64,000 nt of DNA. Source: a virus. The DNA is taken from IMG/VR virus record IMGVR_UViG_3300031669_000012, positions 21,239 to 85,238 of that record; one strand, written 5' to 3'. Of the stretch, positions 29,115 to 44,100 are shown in pieces. Both the position numbers and the translations under genes were made by a program. Under the pieces are notes generated by a model. The model searched no databases. It saw only the letters and a program-made list of their open reading frames with translations, and had not been told where the DNA came from. How positions within the stretch are numbered: position 1 is the stretch's first letter; each line of letters opens with the position of its first letter.

Positions 29115-32100
29115 ATGAAGTGTGAAATTATACCACAAGTCAGGAATTTACAAGATGAATTAGTAGATAGTAATCTTTTTGCAAATCTTCTCAAATCAAA
29201 TGATAGAGAAACTGCTAAAGAACTATATGCTTATGTTCATTCTCCTAAATTTAAAGAGACTTATGGGGATTGGGAATTGAAGAAAAACATTCAATTAAAT
29301 AGATACACAGACGACGAATCTGCTGTTTTTCTATCTAGATATAATGGTAACTTAGACAATATTAAATTGAAGATTGATATAGATGAGAATGGAGAACCTA
29401 TTTTCAATAATGAAGATTTATCAAATTCTCAACATAATGAGAAAGAAATAAATTCTATATTTGAACAAAATCTAGAATTATCTGATATAGGTTCACAAGA
29501 ACAATATTCTGAATATCTTAATACTATATTTCCTAATAGTAAAGTAAAAGATATTTTATATCATGGGAGTAATACTAGTAATTTAGAAAGTTTAGATCCA
29601 TCTAAAGCTGGAACACTATTACATTCTTCTATGGGTAAAGGGGTCTATATTTCTAATAATAAAAATGTGGCAGATAGGTATAAAGGTAAAATACCGATAT
29701 CTCAAATGAATGAGATATTAAAAAATAACCCAGAATATAAAGGAGACTTTTCTGAATTTGCCGAAGGTCAAACTTATGCATTATTAATAAACGCTGAGAA
29801 TTTAAATACAGACTATACCAAAGTTAATGATCCTAATGTATTTGTATCTTATATAGAACCTATTAATAGTGCTACAGGTAAAACAATGCAATCTGAATAC
29901 ATTGTAAAAGATTCATCTAAAATTCATATATTAGGTTCTAAACAAGACATAAAAGGGTTTAAAGAGTGGATAAAAAATAATATAGATAATACTTCATTTT
30001 TACCTATTTTCAATAATGATGTTAGAGAAGATATTTCTAATAATAATGTTGGATTATCTAAAGAACAAATAGTAAAAGAAAAAGAAGCACAAAGAATATT
30101 AAACTATCTTTCTAAAAAATATATGATAGATGGCGCTTTGACTTCTATGGGAGAATTTAGTAGTTATGGAAGATTTGATAGAACTAGATTAAAAATACTT
30201 ATAAACAGAGATACAACTCTTGATGACTCTGGAAATTTAGGATTTAAAAATTTAAACAATATTAAAAGGTCTTCTATATTTCATGAGTATCTTCATCCAT
30301 TTGTAGAAATACTTGAAAAAGCCAATCCTGAATTATATGAAGAACTACATAAAAGTGCAGAAGTATTAAATAAAGAACAACCTTTTGCTGAGATAAATCA
30401 CTATGATGCAACTCAACAAAAAGAAGAATTGATAGTAAGATATTTAGATAGATTGTCTAAAGATGATGGTGCTCCAACATTACTTCAGAAGTTTATAACT
30501 TGGTTATCATCATTCATACATTCAAAAAGAATCAATGATAAAGAAACATTACAGAATCTATCAAAAGATACAACTGTTGAACAATTGTATAATATTTTTA
30601 AAAATTATGGAAATCTTAAAGATGAAATTACTAAAGTTATAGAGCAAGATTCTTTGAAGAAAGAATTGGAATTAAATAAAAAATTATTGAATATTGCTAT
30701 TGAAGAAAAACTTCCTAATGAAAATATTCAAAATTATAAAGATGAAATAGAAAAATTAGAAAGTTTGATTAATAGATATGATAAATCCAATGTTCAATAC
30801 AAATTGAAGGCTGTAAATATTCTTCAATCAGATGCAGCTAAACAAGTGTTTGCTAAAGGAAATAAAAATGGTTGGGATTTAAATAAGATATTAACTGAAC
30901 TTCAGATACCTAAAGAACAAAAACAATTAGTTATAGATAGTTATAATGAAGGTAATAAAACTCCTGAACAATTAGCTATTGATATTGCTAGTAAATATGG
31001 ATACAATGTTGAAGTTAATACAGCTAAAAATGTAACTAAACAGTTTGGAGCTTTTGAACAAGAACCTGGAATACCAATGGAAGCTATTATGCAATCTAGG
31101 TATTCTACAGAAAGTGAAAAAGGAAATCCAACTTCTTATTATGCAAATCTAACAGTGCCAGGTGGTATTAACTATACCGAGAATGAAATATCTACTCCAT
31201 TAATTACACCAAGTATTAAAGGACATGCTCAATTTGCTACTGATAAGGGTATAGGTTGGTTTAGAAGTGATGAACAAAATTACAAAGGAGAAGCAGATGT
31301 AATATTACCAATAGGAACAAGTGGTAGTGGTAAATCTACATTTATAAAAACCTTACCTCAAGAAAATTTAGTAGTTATAGAACCTGATGTTATGAGAGTA
31401 GAATTTACAGGGGATGTAAATGATAAATCTAAAGATAAAGAAATATATGAAGAAGCTGCTAAAAGAGCTATAACTGCAATTAAGCGAGGTAAACAAGTTG
31501 TATTTGATACCACTAATTTAACAAAAAATAAAAGAACACCTTTCATTAATGCTATTAAAAAGGCTTTACCTACTGCTAATATACAGTATAAGTTAATGGA
31601 GTTAAATCCAGAATTAGCTAAACAAAGAATTAAAGCACAAATAGCAAAAGGTGAAAATAGGGCTAATGTGCCTGATAGCACAATAGATAGACACGCTGAA
31701 TCTTATAAGCAAATGCTTGAAGATATCAAAAGTGAGCCTATTAGTGAATATAAAGATAAACAACCTACTAAAACTCGTAGAATACTAGAACTACAATCTG
31801 ATTTATTTCAGAAAGGTAGAGATAAAAATAAACTTGCTGGTATAGGAGAAGATGAAAGTTTTCTAAAACCCATTAAAGGCACAGAGGATGAACTTGGTAT
31901 CCCTGATTTTGAAAAAGATACAGATTTAATTAGGCAAAACCAATTCCTACAACTACTAAACAAAGACAACAACTGGGTAACATTCTTTATTAAATCTATC
32001 ATTCAAGATAGTGCTAAAAAAGGATATGAGAAGGTATTATTTCCTACAGGTGAAACTGCTGCTAAAGTAGAGGGGCATGAAACTATTGCTAATGAGATAG

Positions 32101-35100
32101 AAAAAAAGAATAAAGAATTAGATAAATGGAATGATACTAGTTATGTAATATCTCATGATTTAGAAGACAAAACTAAATTTGATTGGTGGGATAAAGAAGG
32201 TGATAATATGACCTATCATTATTATAAATTAAATGATAAATATTATAAATCAGGAACATTAATTAGTAAAGATGAATTTGAAAATAAATACAATGAGTTA
32301 TTACAAAATGATAAAGATAAATTTGAAAATAATAAACAAGAAAATATAGATAGAATAACTAAAGAAAAACAAGAACTTAAATCACAAGGAATAGAAAAAC
32401 TTAAACCTATTGAAGCATTCTATGAAATTAAAGTAGGTAATATATTAGAAAAACAATTTGGTAAAGATAATATAAAGACTATTACTGATGAATATGGTAA
32501 TCAATGGCGAGAAATTACTTTAGATAAAAATAGAGATTTAGAAGATATTATGTTTCCAAAAAATAGTGAAGATATTTCATCTAATTCACTTCCTTATACA
32601 CCTGATTATAAATTTCATCAACATGAAATAAATCATACTAATAAATTAATATCTCGTATTGCAATTGATATTCTACCTGAATTAAAGAATCTTAAAGTTG
32701 AAGATTTGGCTAATAATATTTCAGTTAAGAATTCAATTATAAGTGCTCTGCAAACAATTTTAAATAGTAAGATTGACAATAATTCTATTACTAACAGTCA
32801 GTTAGAATTTGTAAATAAAGTAATAGATGATCTTAAAATGAAAGATAGCGAGATTTATAACAATTTCAAATTATATTTCAATTCAAATTACAATATTAAA
32901 ATTAATGATCTTGAAGATCTTACTGATGAAAATGGGAATGTTACAGATGAAATAACTAAGGCTTGGGCAGATGAAGGTCAATTAGAAGAAAATCTTATGG
33001 ATAAAGTTTCTAACTTTATTAAATTTAAGATTGCTAATTTAAGAAATGTTCCATCTGAATTAAGTGGAATCAGTGATGGTGTGGATATAAATGAAATTTG
33101 GAGTGTTCTTCAAACAGTTCATGCGAATGATATTACTCCTGAGGATTATATGGATACTTTAGATGTGATATCTAAATTGAATGAGACACTGATTCCTTTG
33201 AAATCTCTTATCTTAAGTGATGAGATATTTAAGAATGCTTATATTTCAACATTCAAGAAATCTATAAATGAAACTTTTGCTATAACATTTGAAAGCGAAA
33301 ATAAGAAAATTCTTGCTGACTACGCTATTCAAAATAGAAATAGTTTCCCTAGCAATGTATTGTACGATAAGTATCTTTATTCACTTAAATATTTTACTCA
33401 ACATGGCGATACTGCTAAGTTCAATACAATATTGAAACAGATTAAAGATAGAATTAAGAATGATAATAGTAAGATAACTTCATTAGAAGCAAGTCGTTTG
33501 CTTGAAGCAATGGGTATAAATATTCCTGCTATTGGATTAGATATCATAAATGAATACAAACTTAAGTTTTTAAATTCAAATATCGAACAATTAAAATCTA
33601 CAATTGGAGTGGATACTACTCCTGCAGAATTAAATAAAATAAATAAAGACATTGAAGATCTTCAATATCAAAAGGAAAATGCTAGATTCTTAAATATAGC
33701 AAATCCTATTGTAAAACTTGCTGAGAATATTTCAGAAATGATTAAGGATGAAAAAGTTAAATTTGATTCAAGAGGAGATTTAAGAAAAATTGCAACAATA
33801 TCTTCGATTGTAAATAGTCATAAAGGAGATTTCTCATTCCTTGATGTGAATGGTAATAAACGTTTTAGTGTTGATTATCCAAGTTTTATAACTGATATGT
33901 TTAAAGAAGCATCTGCTTCTACACTTGGAATACAACAAGCGTTTGGTAAATATATTGAAATATCTAAAAATAAATATTCAAATTGGTTAGTAAATACTGC
34001 TGGTAAAAATACTCCAAATGGAATATTTAATCTTGATGAAACAGGGCAAATTAATAAATTGAATCCTGTAAATGTATCATTCTTTTCTAATAAGTTTGCA
34101 ATATCATTCTTTAATGGTATTAAGAATCTTACAGAAGAGAAAGGTTCTACTTATGACGAGATGGTTCAAGGTCTTTGGGATTATGCTACAATAGTATCAT
34201 TTTTAACTGGAGATTATAATAGTAAAGGTGAACAAGAAACTGCTTATTACAGAATTCCTTCATCGGATAGTCCTAGAATGCTTACAATTAAAGCTCCTGT
34301 GTTTACTGTTACAGATTTAATAAAATATGATACTAATTTTAAAGTAGTAGGACTTAATAAAGAACATTCTACATTTCAAACATTGAGAAATACAATGCTT
34401 CAGGAATTAGAAGAAGCATATGTTGCGAGAGATGCAATTTACGATCCTATTTTAAAAGATGGTAGAATTATAGGTTTTAAACCTAAAGAATTATATGATG
34501 CATCTAATCCAGAGAATGCTCTTCATACATTACACGATGTTAAACATTGTAAATTAAATGGAGAAGAAATTCAAATATTAGATAATAATAAAATGCCAAT
34601 TGGTAGAGTTTATAAAATGACAAATTTATCTTATAAGGTAGATGGTAAAGAATATACTTTTGAAGATTATCTTAAAGAGAAATATAAAACTTTAAATCTA
34701 CTCACATATAATAATTTTGAAGAAGCTAAAGCATCTTTAAAAACATCTATGGATGAATTTATTGATACAACTATTACTAAACGTATTAATGACAATACTA
34801 ATAATTTTGAATCATTACGAGAAATAATTGGTAACACTTCATTACGTGTTCCCGGTAGGAAAAGAGAAAGTAAATCTATAATTAATTCTGATAAGGATTT
34901 TAATGATATTGTTGCTAAATTTACAGTTAATGATTATTTAGCAATGGTAGAAATAAATAATATGTTTCTTGGTAATAATTCCGAATATGGTTCTTCTGAT
35001 AAATGGAACAAACGTGTTGGACAAGGAATTAAAAAAGGGCAACAATTAAATTCAGATAGACTTTTCAATGCATTAACTGTAAATGATATATTTTACGATA

Positions 35101-38100
35101 GTCCTATCTTCAAACAAATTGAAGAAGTATCTGGTAAAACTGTTGCCAATATGTTTAAACATATCGATGCAAGTGATGCTTTTTCATATATTACAATTGA
35201 AGAATATGAACATCGTTTAAGAGAAGCAGGTATAATTGAATCATACAAACCTATACTTGAAGCATTAAAGAATAGAGATGTTGCTTTCAATCCTGCACTT
35301 TATAATAAGTTTTTAGAATCTTTGAAATTCTTTTATTATGATAGAGATGTAAAAGAACTACCATATAAACAAATGGTTAGTGTTCAGCAAAAGAATTCAA
35401 CTATGGTTCTTGCTCCTGCATTAATAAAGAATACAGATCTTGAAAACTTATATAATGATATGAAATTAAATAATGTTGATCAAATAAACTTTAAATCTGC
35501 TGAAAAAGTAGGTGGAACTGTTCCAGTTGATATATTTAAAAATGGTAAATATGTTCCATTAAGTTCTAGTATTGTTGAACAAGAAGTAATTCCTTCTAAA
35601 GTTAGTGGTTTGAAATTACAATTGGAAGTTAAACCTCATCTTATGGATGAAGTAAATAAACTTGCAATTCAACTTTCTAAATCTATTTTTACAAATGTTC
35701 AACTTGAAAATGAAATTTATAAAATAGGAGACGAAACTGTTTCAGGACAAAAGTTGTTCGATGATTATAATAAGATTCTTGCAACAAATATTAAAGAAAG
35801 TGCTTTAGGACTTTTAAAGAGTTGGGGAGCAGTTCAAAATGGAGAAATTAGAAGTGATGAAAATGGAAATATAATTGTAGATATCACTAAAATATCTAAA
35901 CAACTTCTTCAATATGTAATGAATGAGTCTTTAGATAATAATGCTTTAGCAGCTGTTAAGATGACAGACACAGGTGAATCTGCAATGCCTATTTATGCAC
36001 CAATTCATTATAAGAAATTCTCATCAATTCTATTAAGTAAGATTACTAAAAATATAATTGAACAAAAACTTCCTGGATTTCATAGTCCTATTGTTCCTAA
36101 TGTTTTATTCAATCCTTCTAATGTTTCAAGTGACAGTAAGATGGATATGAAAGAACTGGTTGAAAAAGGACAAATAACTTATTTAAATTCTGTTAAGGAA
36201 GATATAATTGCAGGTAAAAGAACTTCTAATCTTAAATATGAGATAGTTGAAAAAGAAGATGGTAAGCATCTTGAAGTTGAATGTGTTGTTAATCCTTGGG
36301 ATTCTAAGTTCATAAAATATGATGAAAAGCATAATCCGATTGGATATATGGATATTAATGATATTCCTGAAGAGGCGCTTCATTTATTAGGCATTCGTAT
36401 TCCTGTTGAGGGAAAACAATCAATGGTATATTTTAAAGTTGTAGGTTTTCTAAATAGTGGTGCTACTCAAATTGTATTTCCTTCAGAACTTATAACTCAA
36501 ACTGGATGGGATTTTGATATTGATAGTTTGTTCGCTTATACTAAAAATCTTGAGTTCAATAAAGATGGAAAACTTCAAGTTGTAAAATATTCAAATGACA
36601 ATGAAGAATTATTCAATGCTTGGAAAAGAGATAGACTTGCAACTAATCTTGCGTCTCTGACAGATAATGATCGTGCAGAAATACACAATCTTAAAAATAT
36701 TGCTGGGGATATTCGTGAGGGTATGGATAGTATATTTAAAACTGAAATACAATCTCATCATGCAAATCTTGAAGGGATGTTTAAATTTCAGAATGATTAT
36801 ATTGAAACAGTTTTAAATGATCTTAAAGATGAATTTGAAATTGAAAGATCTAGTAAAACTTCTGATCCTGATGCAATGACTATTGATGATACTAAAATTC
36901 ATGATTTGGTAGATCTTAAGAATCAACTTCTTAAATTTGCAGATAATTATGATATCGATGCTAGTTTTGGAAAATATATTGATGGAGTTAGATTGGAAAT
37001 TCAAAACTTCAATAATAAAATCAATAGTGACACTGAAAATATAAAGAAATCTTATGATGATTTAAATAATCTTAAAATAGGAAAACAATCTATAGAAGCT
37101 CGAATTGATAAACTTTATCATAAAATATTTGATAACCTTAGCTTTGAAGAAAAACATACGCTTGCTAGTAGACAAAATAGAATCGTTGATACATTCACTT
37201 CAATTCTTAATAATCCTGCACATCTTGCAGAGAAAATTAAGCCTAATGAAATGCAACATAGTATTAACGCTGCTAATCTTGTAAATGAATTATATCAAAC
37301 TGGTGCAAAAGGACTTAATCCTAACTTCTATGAAGATTATAATCTTTTTAGAAATATCAATATGTCTATTAGAGCACTTAAAGGTAATTCTGTTGGATGG
37401 GATTCTATTATGTCAATTATGGGAGTTCTTGGAGTTAAATTTAGAGAAGGTTCTTCTGTTAAATTTAAACTACATGAAAGTTATCTTCCTAAGAATTTTA
37501 AAATTGAAGATGCTAAATCAAAAGTTTTAAATGTCACTAAGAAAGGTGGATTTTATACATTTGATATAAATACTTTGTTTAACAATGAATCTAAAACTTG
37601 GACAGATATTTTAGATGAAAATATCACAACTCAATATTCTGAAACAACTTCTCATATTTTAGATGCTGTTACAAAACTATTAGGATTCAATCTTAATATT
37701 CATACTTTACCAGTATACAAACTTATATCATCTCTTCCTTTTAATTCTCAATATGAATTTAACGGAGTTAGAGAAAATAATAGATTCGTTGTTCCTAATT
37801 TATTAATTCACCAGCCTATAATATTAGAATATGTTAAAGGAATTATTGATAAAAATATTACAACCAGTGTTAATAAGAAATCGATTCAACAAGATATAAT
37901 GAATGACTACATTGCTAGAATGCTGGTTCAAATGAGACCTATTTTAGACAACGCAGTTGTAAATTTGAAATCGAAATATAATAAAGACACCTATAAATAT
38001 AGTGCTAGTCCAGATGATCTAAGATCTATAATGAAAACTATATATTATAATATAGAGGCTCATGGTGGATATTCTAGTTTTTCAAATGGTATTTTAACAA

Positions 38101-41100
38101 CTAGAGTTGCTACATTACTTCAAGTATATTCTGATTATACTGAACATGAAATAGAATTGGGAACGAATCCTATAATTCCAGATATTGGGGAAATGATACA
38201 AAGTATTAAAGATAGAAGTTCATTTGTAAATGTTATAAATTCGTCATATGTTCCTAAACTTAATTCTGAGCAATCTATAACTGGTAAAGATGTTCAAAGT
38301 ATTGATTTACAACGTGAAGGAATTAAAACTGCATTGATTCAAAGAGATAAACCTAAATATAAAGAAGGTGATAATGTAACGTTTGGAAATGATAATATTA
38401 TATATCATATTGATTCAATGACAAGAACTAGTTTGAGTTCTAAAACTTCAGAAGAAACTTTATCTAAAATTGCTACTGCTGAAGGAACAAATCTTACATT
38501 TTTAAAGAAAAGAGTTGACTCAGGTTCTATGGAAAATGGTGTTTATTTTGTTAAATTCCATAAAACTGATATGACTACAGCAAACAAAGATGCAATAAAT
38601 TATTTAGCAACACAACTTCAAACATTGCACACATATTCCTATTTAGATGGTATTGCTCAAGGTGTGATTGCTTACAGTGCAATATTAAATGCAGATAAAA
38701 AGAAAGTTGGACCAGATACAAGTATTTCTGATCTAAACGAATATAGAATGAGAAATATACTTGTAGATAAAGCTAATCTTAAAGAACATCTTCTTAAAAA
38801 TGGGTATAAAACAAATCAAATAAATGAAATAAATAGAGTATTAGATTCTCTTCCAACTAATGAAATGATTCCTTTTCTTGAAAATGAAGTTGGATATTCT
38901 GCTCCATCAATTCTTACATTGGATGATCATAGTTTAATTGAATCTGTATACGAAGCTTTTAATACTGAAGAATCTAAATATCCTATATTGAATGCATTTT
39001 ATGAAAATGGACAAAGGCTTAGTCAAAAGTTAATGGCTAATCTAAGTATTTATGACAATGATAAATTTAAAGAATTTAAAAATAGCTATTTAGTAGGGAT
39101 TTCAAATAATACTCAATTGACTGACACAAATGAGAGAATAAATAATTTCTTTATAAACTTCATGTTAAGAGATTTAAATCTATTTACATATGATAATGAA
39201 AATTCATTTGAATTAAATAAGGATGTTGCTACAAAACAATTGAGAACTAGAATTAATTCTTTTAATAGTTCGTATGAAGATAATCATAAAACTTTAGAAT
39301 TGACTCCTGAGAATTTTGAAGCATTTCAACAACTAACTCTTTCAAATAAGATTAGATTGATTCAAGACAATCCTGTATATAAAGAGTATTTTAATAATCC
39401 TACATTTGAAAATAATCATATATTGAACGTTTTGAATATTCAAGATGATAAAGATATAATAGAATCTAAAGGTAGAATCTTTATAAAAATTGGTGATACA
39501 AGTGATGCAAATATGACTTCTTTCTCAATGAAAGATATGTATTTTAAAGATCCATTTCTTAGAGATATAGTTACGGATTTAACTAGATATGCTTATTTCA
39601 ATTTTGGATTAAGTTTTGGAAACAATCTTTCTAAATTTATTCCTGTTGAATTACTTACAAATCCTAAATCTAATTTAGGAGAATATGGAGATGCATTGAA
39701 AGGTGTTAAAAGTCAAATATTTTCACAAATGTTTGATCCTGATTTTAAACAACTTCTACACCAATCCAACATAGATAATACAAATATAAATCCAATTGCT
39801 TATAGTCCAACAAAAGTTATTCCGGGTAATGTATATGCTAAATTTAAATTAGTAAAAGCTGCAATTCCTTTAGGAGATACACATCTTATATTTGAAACAA
39901 ATGAAAGCCTTGCATTCCATAATTTAGCAATGAAAGATTATATTGTAAAACTCATTGGAGAAGATAAAGTTCTATTTAAGAAGATGGCAATGAGATTAGA
40001 AAATGGTGATAATCTCTATGTATATTATCCTATTGAAAGTCATGATATGTATGAATTTACTGATGCAGCAAACAATAGGAATAGAAGATATAAAGAAGGA
40101 GCAAGTGAATTTGTTATAGCTCCTGAAGAATTTTATAAAGGAATGCAAGAAATGTATGATCCTTCTGTATTATTGCAAATATACAATGATACAAATAATA
40201 TTAAAGTTGAAACAAATATGGATACCCCTGAAAAGAATTCTGTAGATTTGGAAACTCATAAAGACGAATCTACATCTACATGGAGTAATAAATTTAAAGA
40301 AGAAGGTAGACAAGTATTCTATATCTATAATGAAAATAAAGATTTTTCATTAAATATTCTAAAAAACAGCAATGAAGTAGGGGAGATACGTGCAACAGAT
40401 TATAACGATATTGTTTCTAATTTGAATATTAATAGTAATAAAATTGTATTAAGTTTTGGACAAGACTTTAAAAATAAAGATGCAGCTGTAACAGCAATTG
40501 CTTTTATACATAGTATGTATCCTGAAGTAAATGTAGGAATTTTAAATAACTCAAATTTGACTAGTGAAATAGTTAATGAAAAAGTTAATAGTTTAAACGT
40601 ATTTAATTCTAATACACTTGGAAGATCAATAGAGCAATATAGTGAGGACTTAGGTTTCGATGTATCTACAAAATTAGATATTCATAATGCTAGTGAAACA
40701 ATGCTGGGAATGCTTGAAAACAATCTCAGATTAAAAAATATGTTTCAAAATAGAAAACTTACTTTTGCTAAAGAATTGAATACACTTGATGATAAAATTA
40801 TTAAGAGTAAAATTGGTGAGGAACTCAATAAAGATAATATATCTTCTATATTGGAAGGTATGGATATGGAGATAGGAATATTTACACATATTAATAAAAC
40901 ACTTTCTACAATTGGAAGTGAGTTTAAAGGTATCAATACCGATGAATTATATAAAAAGGGTGAAGAATCTAAAGTTGAATTTGTAAGTAGATTAAAAGAA
41001 GCACAAGCAATAAGTAGTATGTATGATTATATTGATAGACTTGATAAAATATCTTTAAGTAGTGCTAGAGAAGAAGATAGTTCAACTATCGAAATGATAA

Positions 41101-44100
41101 ATAGCAGAATTGCTAAATTGAAGGAGATGAAAGAAGAGAGTGCAAGAGATAGAAAACAAGTTAAAGAAGCTGTAGATACATATCTTGCAACTATAATTTA
41201 TAATACTAGTAGAAATAGTAAATCTTTTAATACTGCTTTTGAAAAGGCAAGAGAAGGAATAGATACAAGCATAACTAAAGAAGAGTTAGCAGAGAATATG
41301 ATAAAGATGTTAAGAAATAATGAAGATATTAGTGGAGCTATGTTATGGTTTGATAGTTCATTTAATACAGGTATCGCAATGGTAGATAATACCATGCTTG
41401 AATATTTTAAATACATGGGTGCTAGAGATGAAATGCGTGATTCAATGATAGATGATGTTAATGAACTTATGAAGAAGTTGACTCCGGGAGTTGAAAATGT
41501 ATTAAGTCATCACAATAAAGCTAAAAGAACTTCAAACTTTACTACTACAATGTTTGATAGTAAAAATGGAACATTGATATCTAAATTTAAATGGGAAGAT
41601 TATAGACAAGCAGAAAGAGAAGCATTGAAAGCATTTTCTGAATCTATGAAAAGAATAGATGCTTTAACTATTGAAAATGATAATCTTCTCAAATCTGTAG
41701 ACCCTATGGAAGAATCTGAAGAAAATACAACAATTAATAAAAGAAGTAGTGATCTTGTTAAACAAATGGAAGTCATAAGAAGAAATGCACAACAGAACCT
41801 TAAAAAGTTTTATAATGAAAATAGAAGTCAAGAATCATTGACAACTGAAGAAGCTACTGAATTAGATTCTCTTCTTGCAAATAATAGTCCTAAAATTGTC
41901 AATAAATGGTTGAACAATCATCATGTTAAAGAATATAAGGGAAAATATTATAAAATTATTCCATCTGATAAATATCTGAATGAAGATTATGCTAAGATGA
42001 AAGATAGTGATAAAGAGATATTGGATGGAATTAAAAATGTTATTGCCAAGATAACAAAGACTTGTTATGGATTTGAAGTTAGTGATGATTTCTTTCCAAT
42101 TAATTTAAGTCAAACTGCTACTAGTGCAATAAAACAAGTTGTTGGATATAGACGAATTTATGAAACTCAAAAAGAATTAGGATTAAACGATGAAGAATAT
42201 TTCAAGCATGAATTCCCAATGTTTAATTATGTTGAGTTTCATCCTATATATAAAATAAGGCCTAGACGAATAGGTGAAGATTTCGAAGAATATGAAGATA
42301 AGGTTGTAAAATCAATTAACTACAAACATAAACTTAAAGGTGAACAAGCCTTTACTTCATTAGAAGAAATACGAACTGCAAATTTAAAGAATTCAGATTT
42401 GAATAAGAGAGATACAGTTGAGAATATGACTGCTGATCCATATGAAGCTTTAAAACTATTCATATATCAGAGTGCTAATTTTAAACATACTGTTGATTTT
42501 GAAACTTTGTTTGGACTTCTTTTAGATAGAGTTAAGAGTGATGATTTCTCAACAACTCAAACAAGAATGAAGGGGACAGGAGTTGTAAATACACTTGGAA
42601 GTTTATTGAAAGGAGAACGAGATTATAAAACTGTAAAAGGACAAGATACAAATGTAGCAAAACGTTTGGAAACATTCTTATCAACTCTTAATGGAGAACA
42701 TAATGTTAGAAATAGAGTTGAACAAGTTTTAGCAATTGCTAAACAATATACTTCTCTCACATACATGTCTTTAAATGTTACAGGTGCTATTAAAAACATA
42801 GGTCAAGGTTATATGAATATAATGCAAGAAGCATTTGCAAAAGAATTTATATCTCATAAAGATATTGGATGGGCAATAAAAAATTATAATATTACAAAGA
42901 TAGTTGCTTCATTAGGTGAAGAATATTCGGATGATATAAATACAGCCATTATGAAACGTTTTGGTAATATGTTGGAGTTGAAAAATGAAAACGGTTTTGA
43001 AACTAATATTGCTGAAAACAATGCTCATAGAATTCTAATGTCTGTAAATGCGATGTATTTTCTTAATAGTGCTGGTGAACATTTTATGCAATTTACTACA
43101 CTACTTGCTGCAATGAGATCACATAGAGTTCTAAATGGAGTATTTGTTAACTTCAATGAATTTTATAATGACAAACGTAAACAAGTTTTAGGAACAATTT
43201 TAAATAAAGAACAGAAAGAATCTTTAGATAAATATCTTGATTATATGAATAAGAATAATCCTAGACATAGTGATAATCCTGACTTCATTGCAAGATGGAT
43301 GACTAATAATAATTTGACAGATGTTCAGAAAACTGAATATATTCAAAAGATTAAAGAAGCTGAAAAAGCTGCAAGAGAAGAATTTGATAAACTTGAAACA
43401 GTATATGATCAATACGAATTGAAAGATGGTAGAGCAGTTATAAAAGAAGGAAGTAAATTTACTGATGATCAATCTGTTATGTTTGAAAGACGTGTTCAAC
43501 AGTTAAATCATAGTATTCATGGTATTTATAATCAAATTGATAGATCTAAATTACGTAATAGCCTTTTAGGAGATATGGCAATGCAATTTAGAGCATGGAT
43601 AAGACCTAACTTTGTTAGATATTTTGGGCAAAGGTGGGGAAGAAGTGTTTATAATGAAGCATTGGGAAGTTTTAGAAAAGGTGCATGGAATAGTATGCAG
43701 GATTTTATAACATCTCCATTTAAAATGGCTAAATACAATAGTAGAGAACTAACAAGTAAACAAGCTTTTGTAAATATTATGAAAGCTTATGGTGAATTCT
43801 TTGCTAATCTTAGATTTAATTATAGAGCAATGAATATTCAAGATAGACAAAATATTCGTAGGAATATGGGTAACTTTATAAATATTGCAATGTCTATTGC
43901 AGGACTTCTATTACTAAATGCATTATCAGATGATGATGAAAAAGACAATCCTTACATGTTGTCATTTGCATTATATGAATTGAATGCTTTATATAATGAA
44001 CATACTGAATTACTACCCGGTATAGGTTGGTATAAAAGTATTATACAAGCTAAACAATATCTTACTCCTAGTGAAAGAATTGTAGATGATACTTTTTCAA

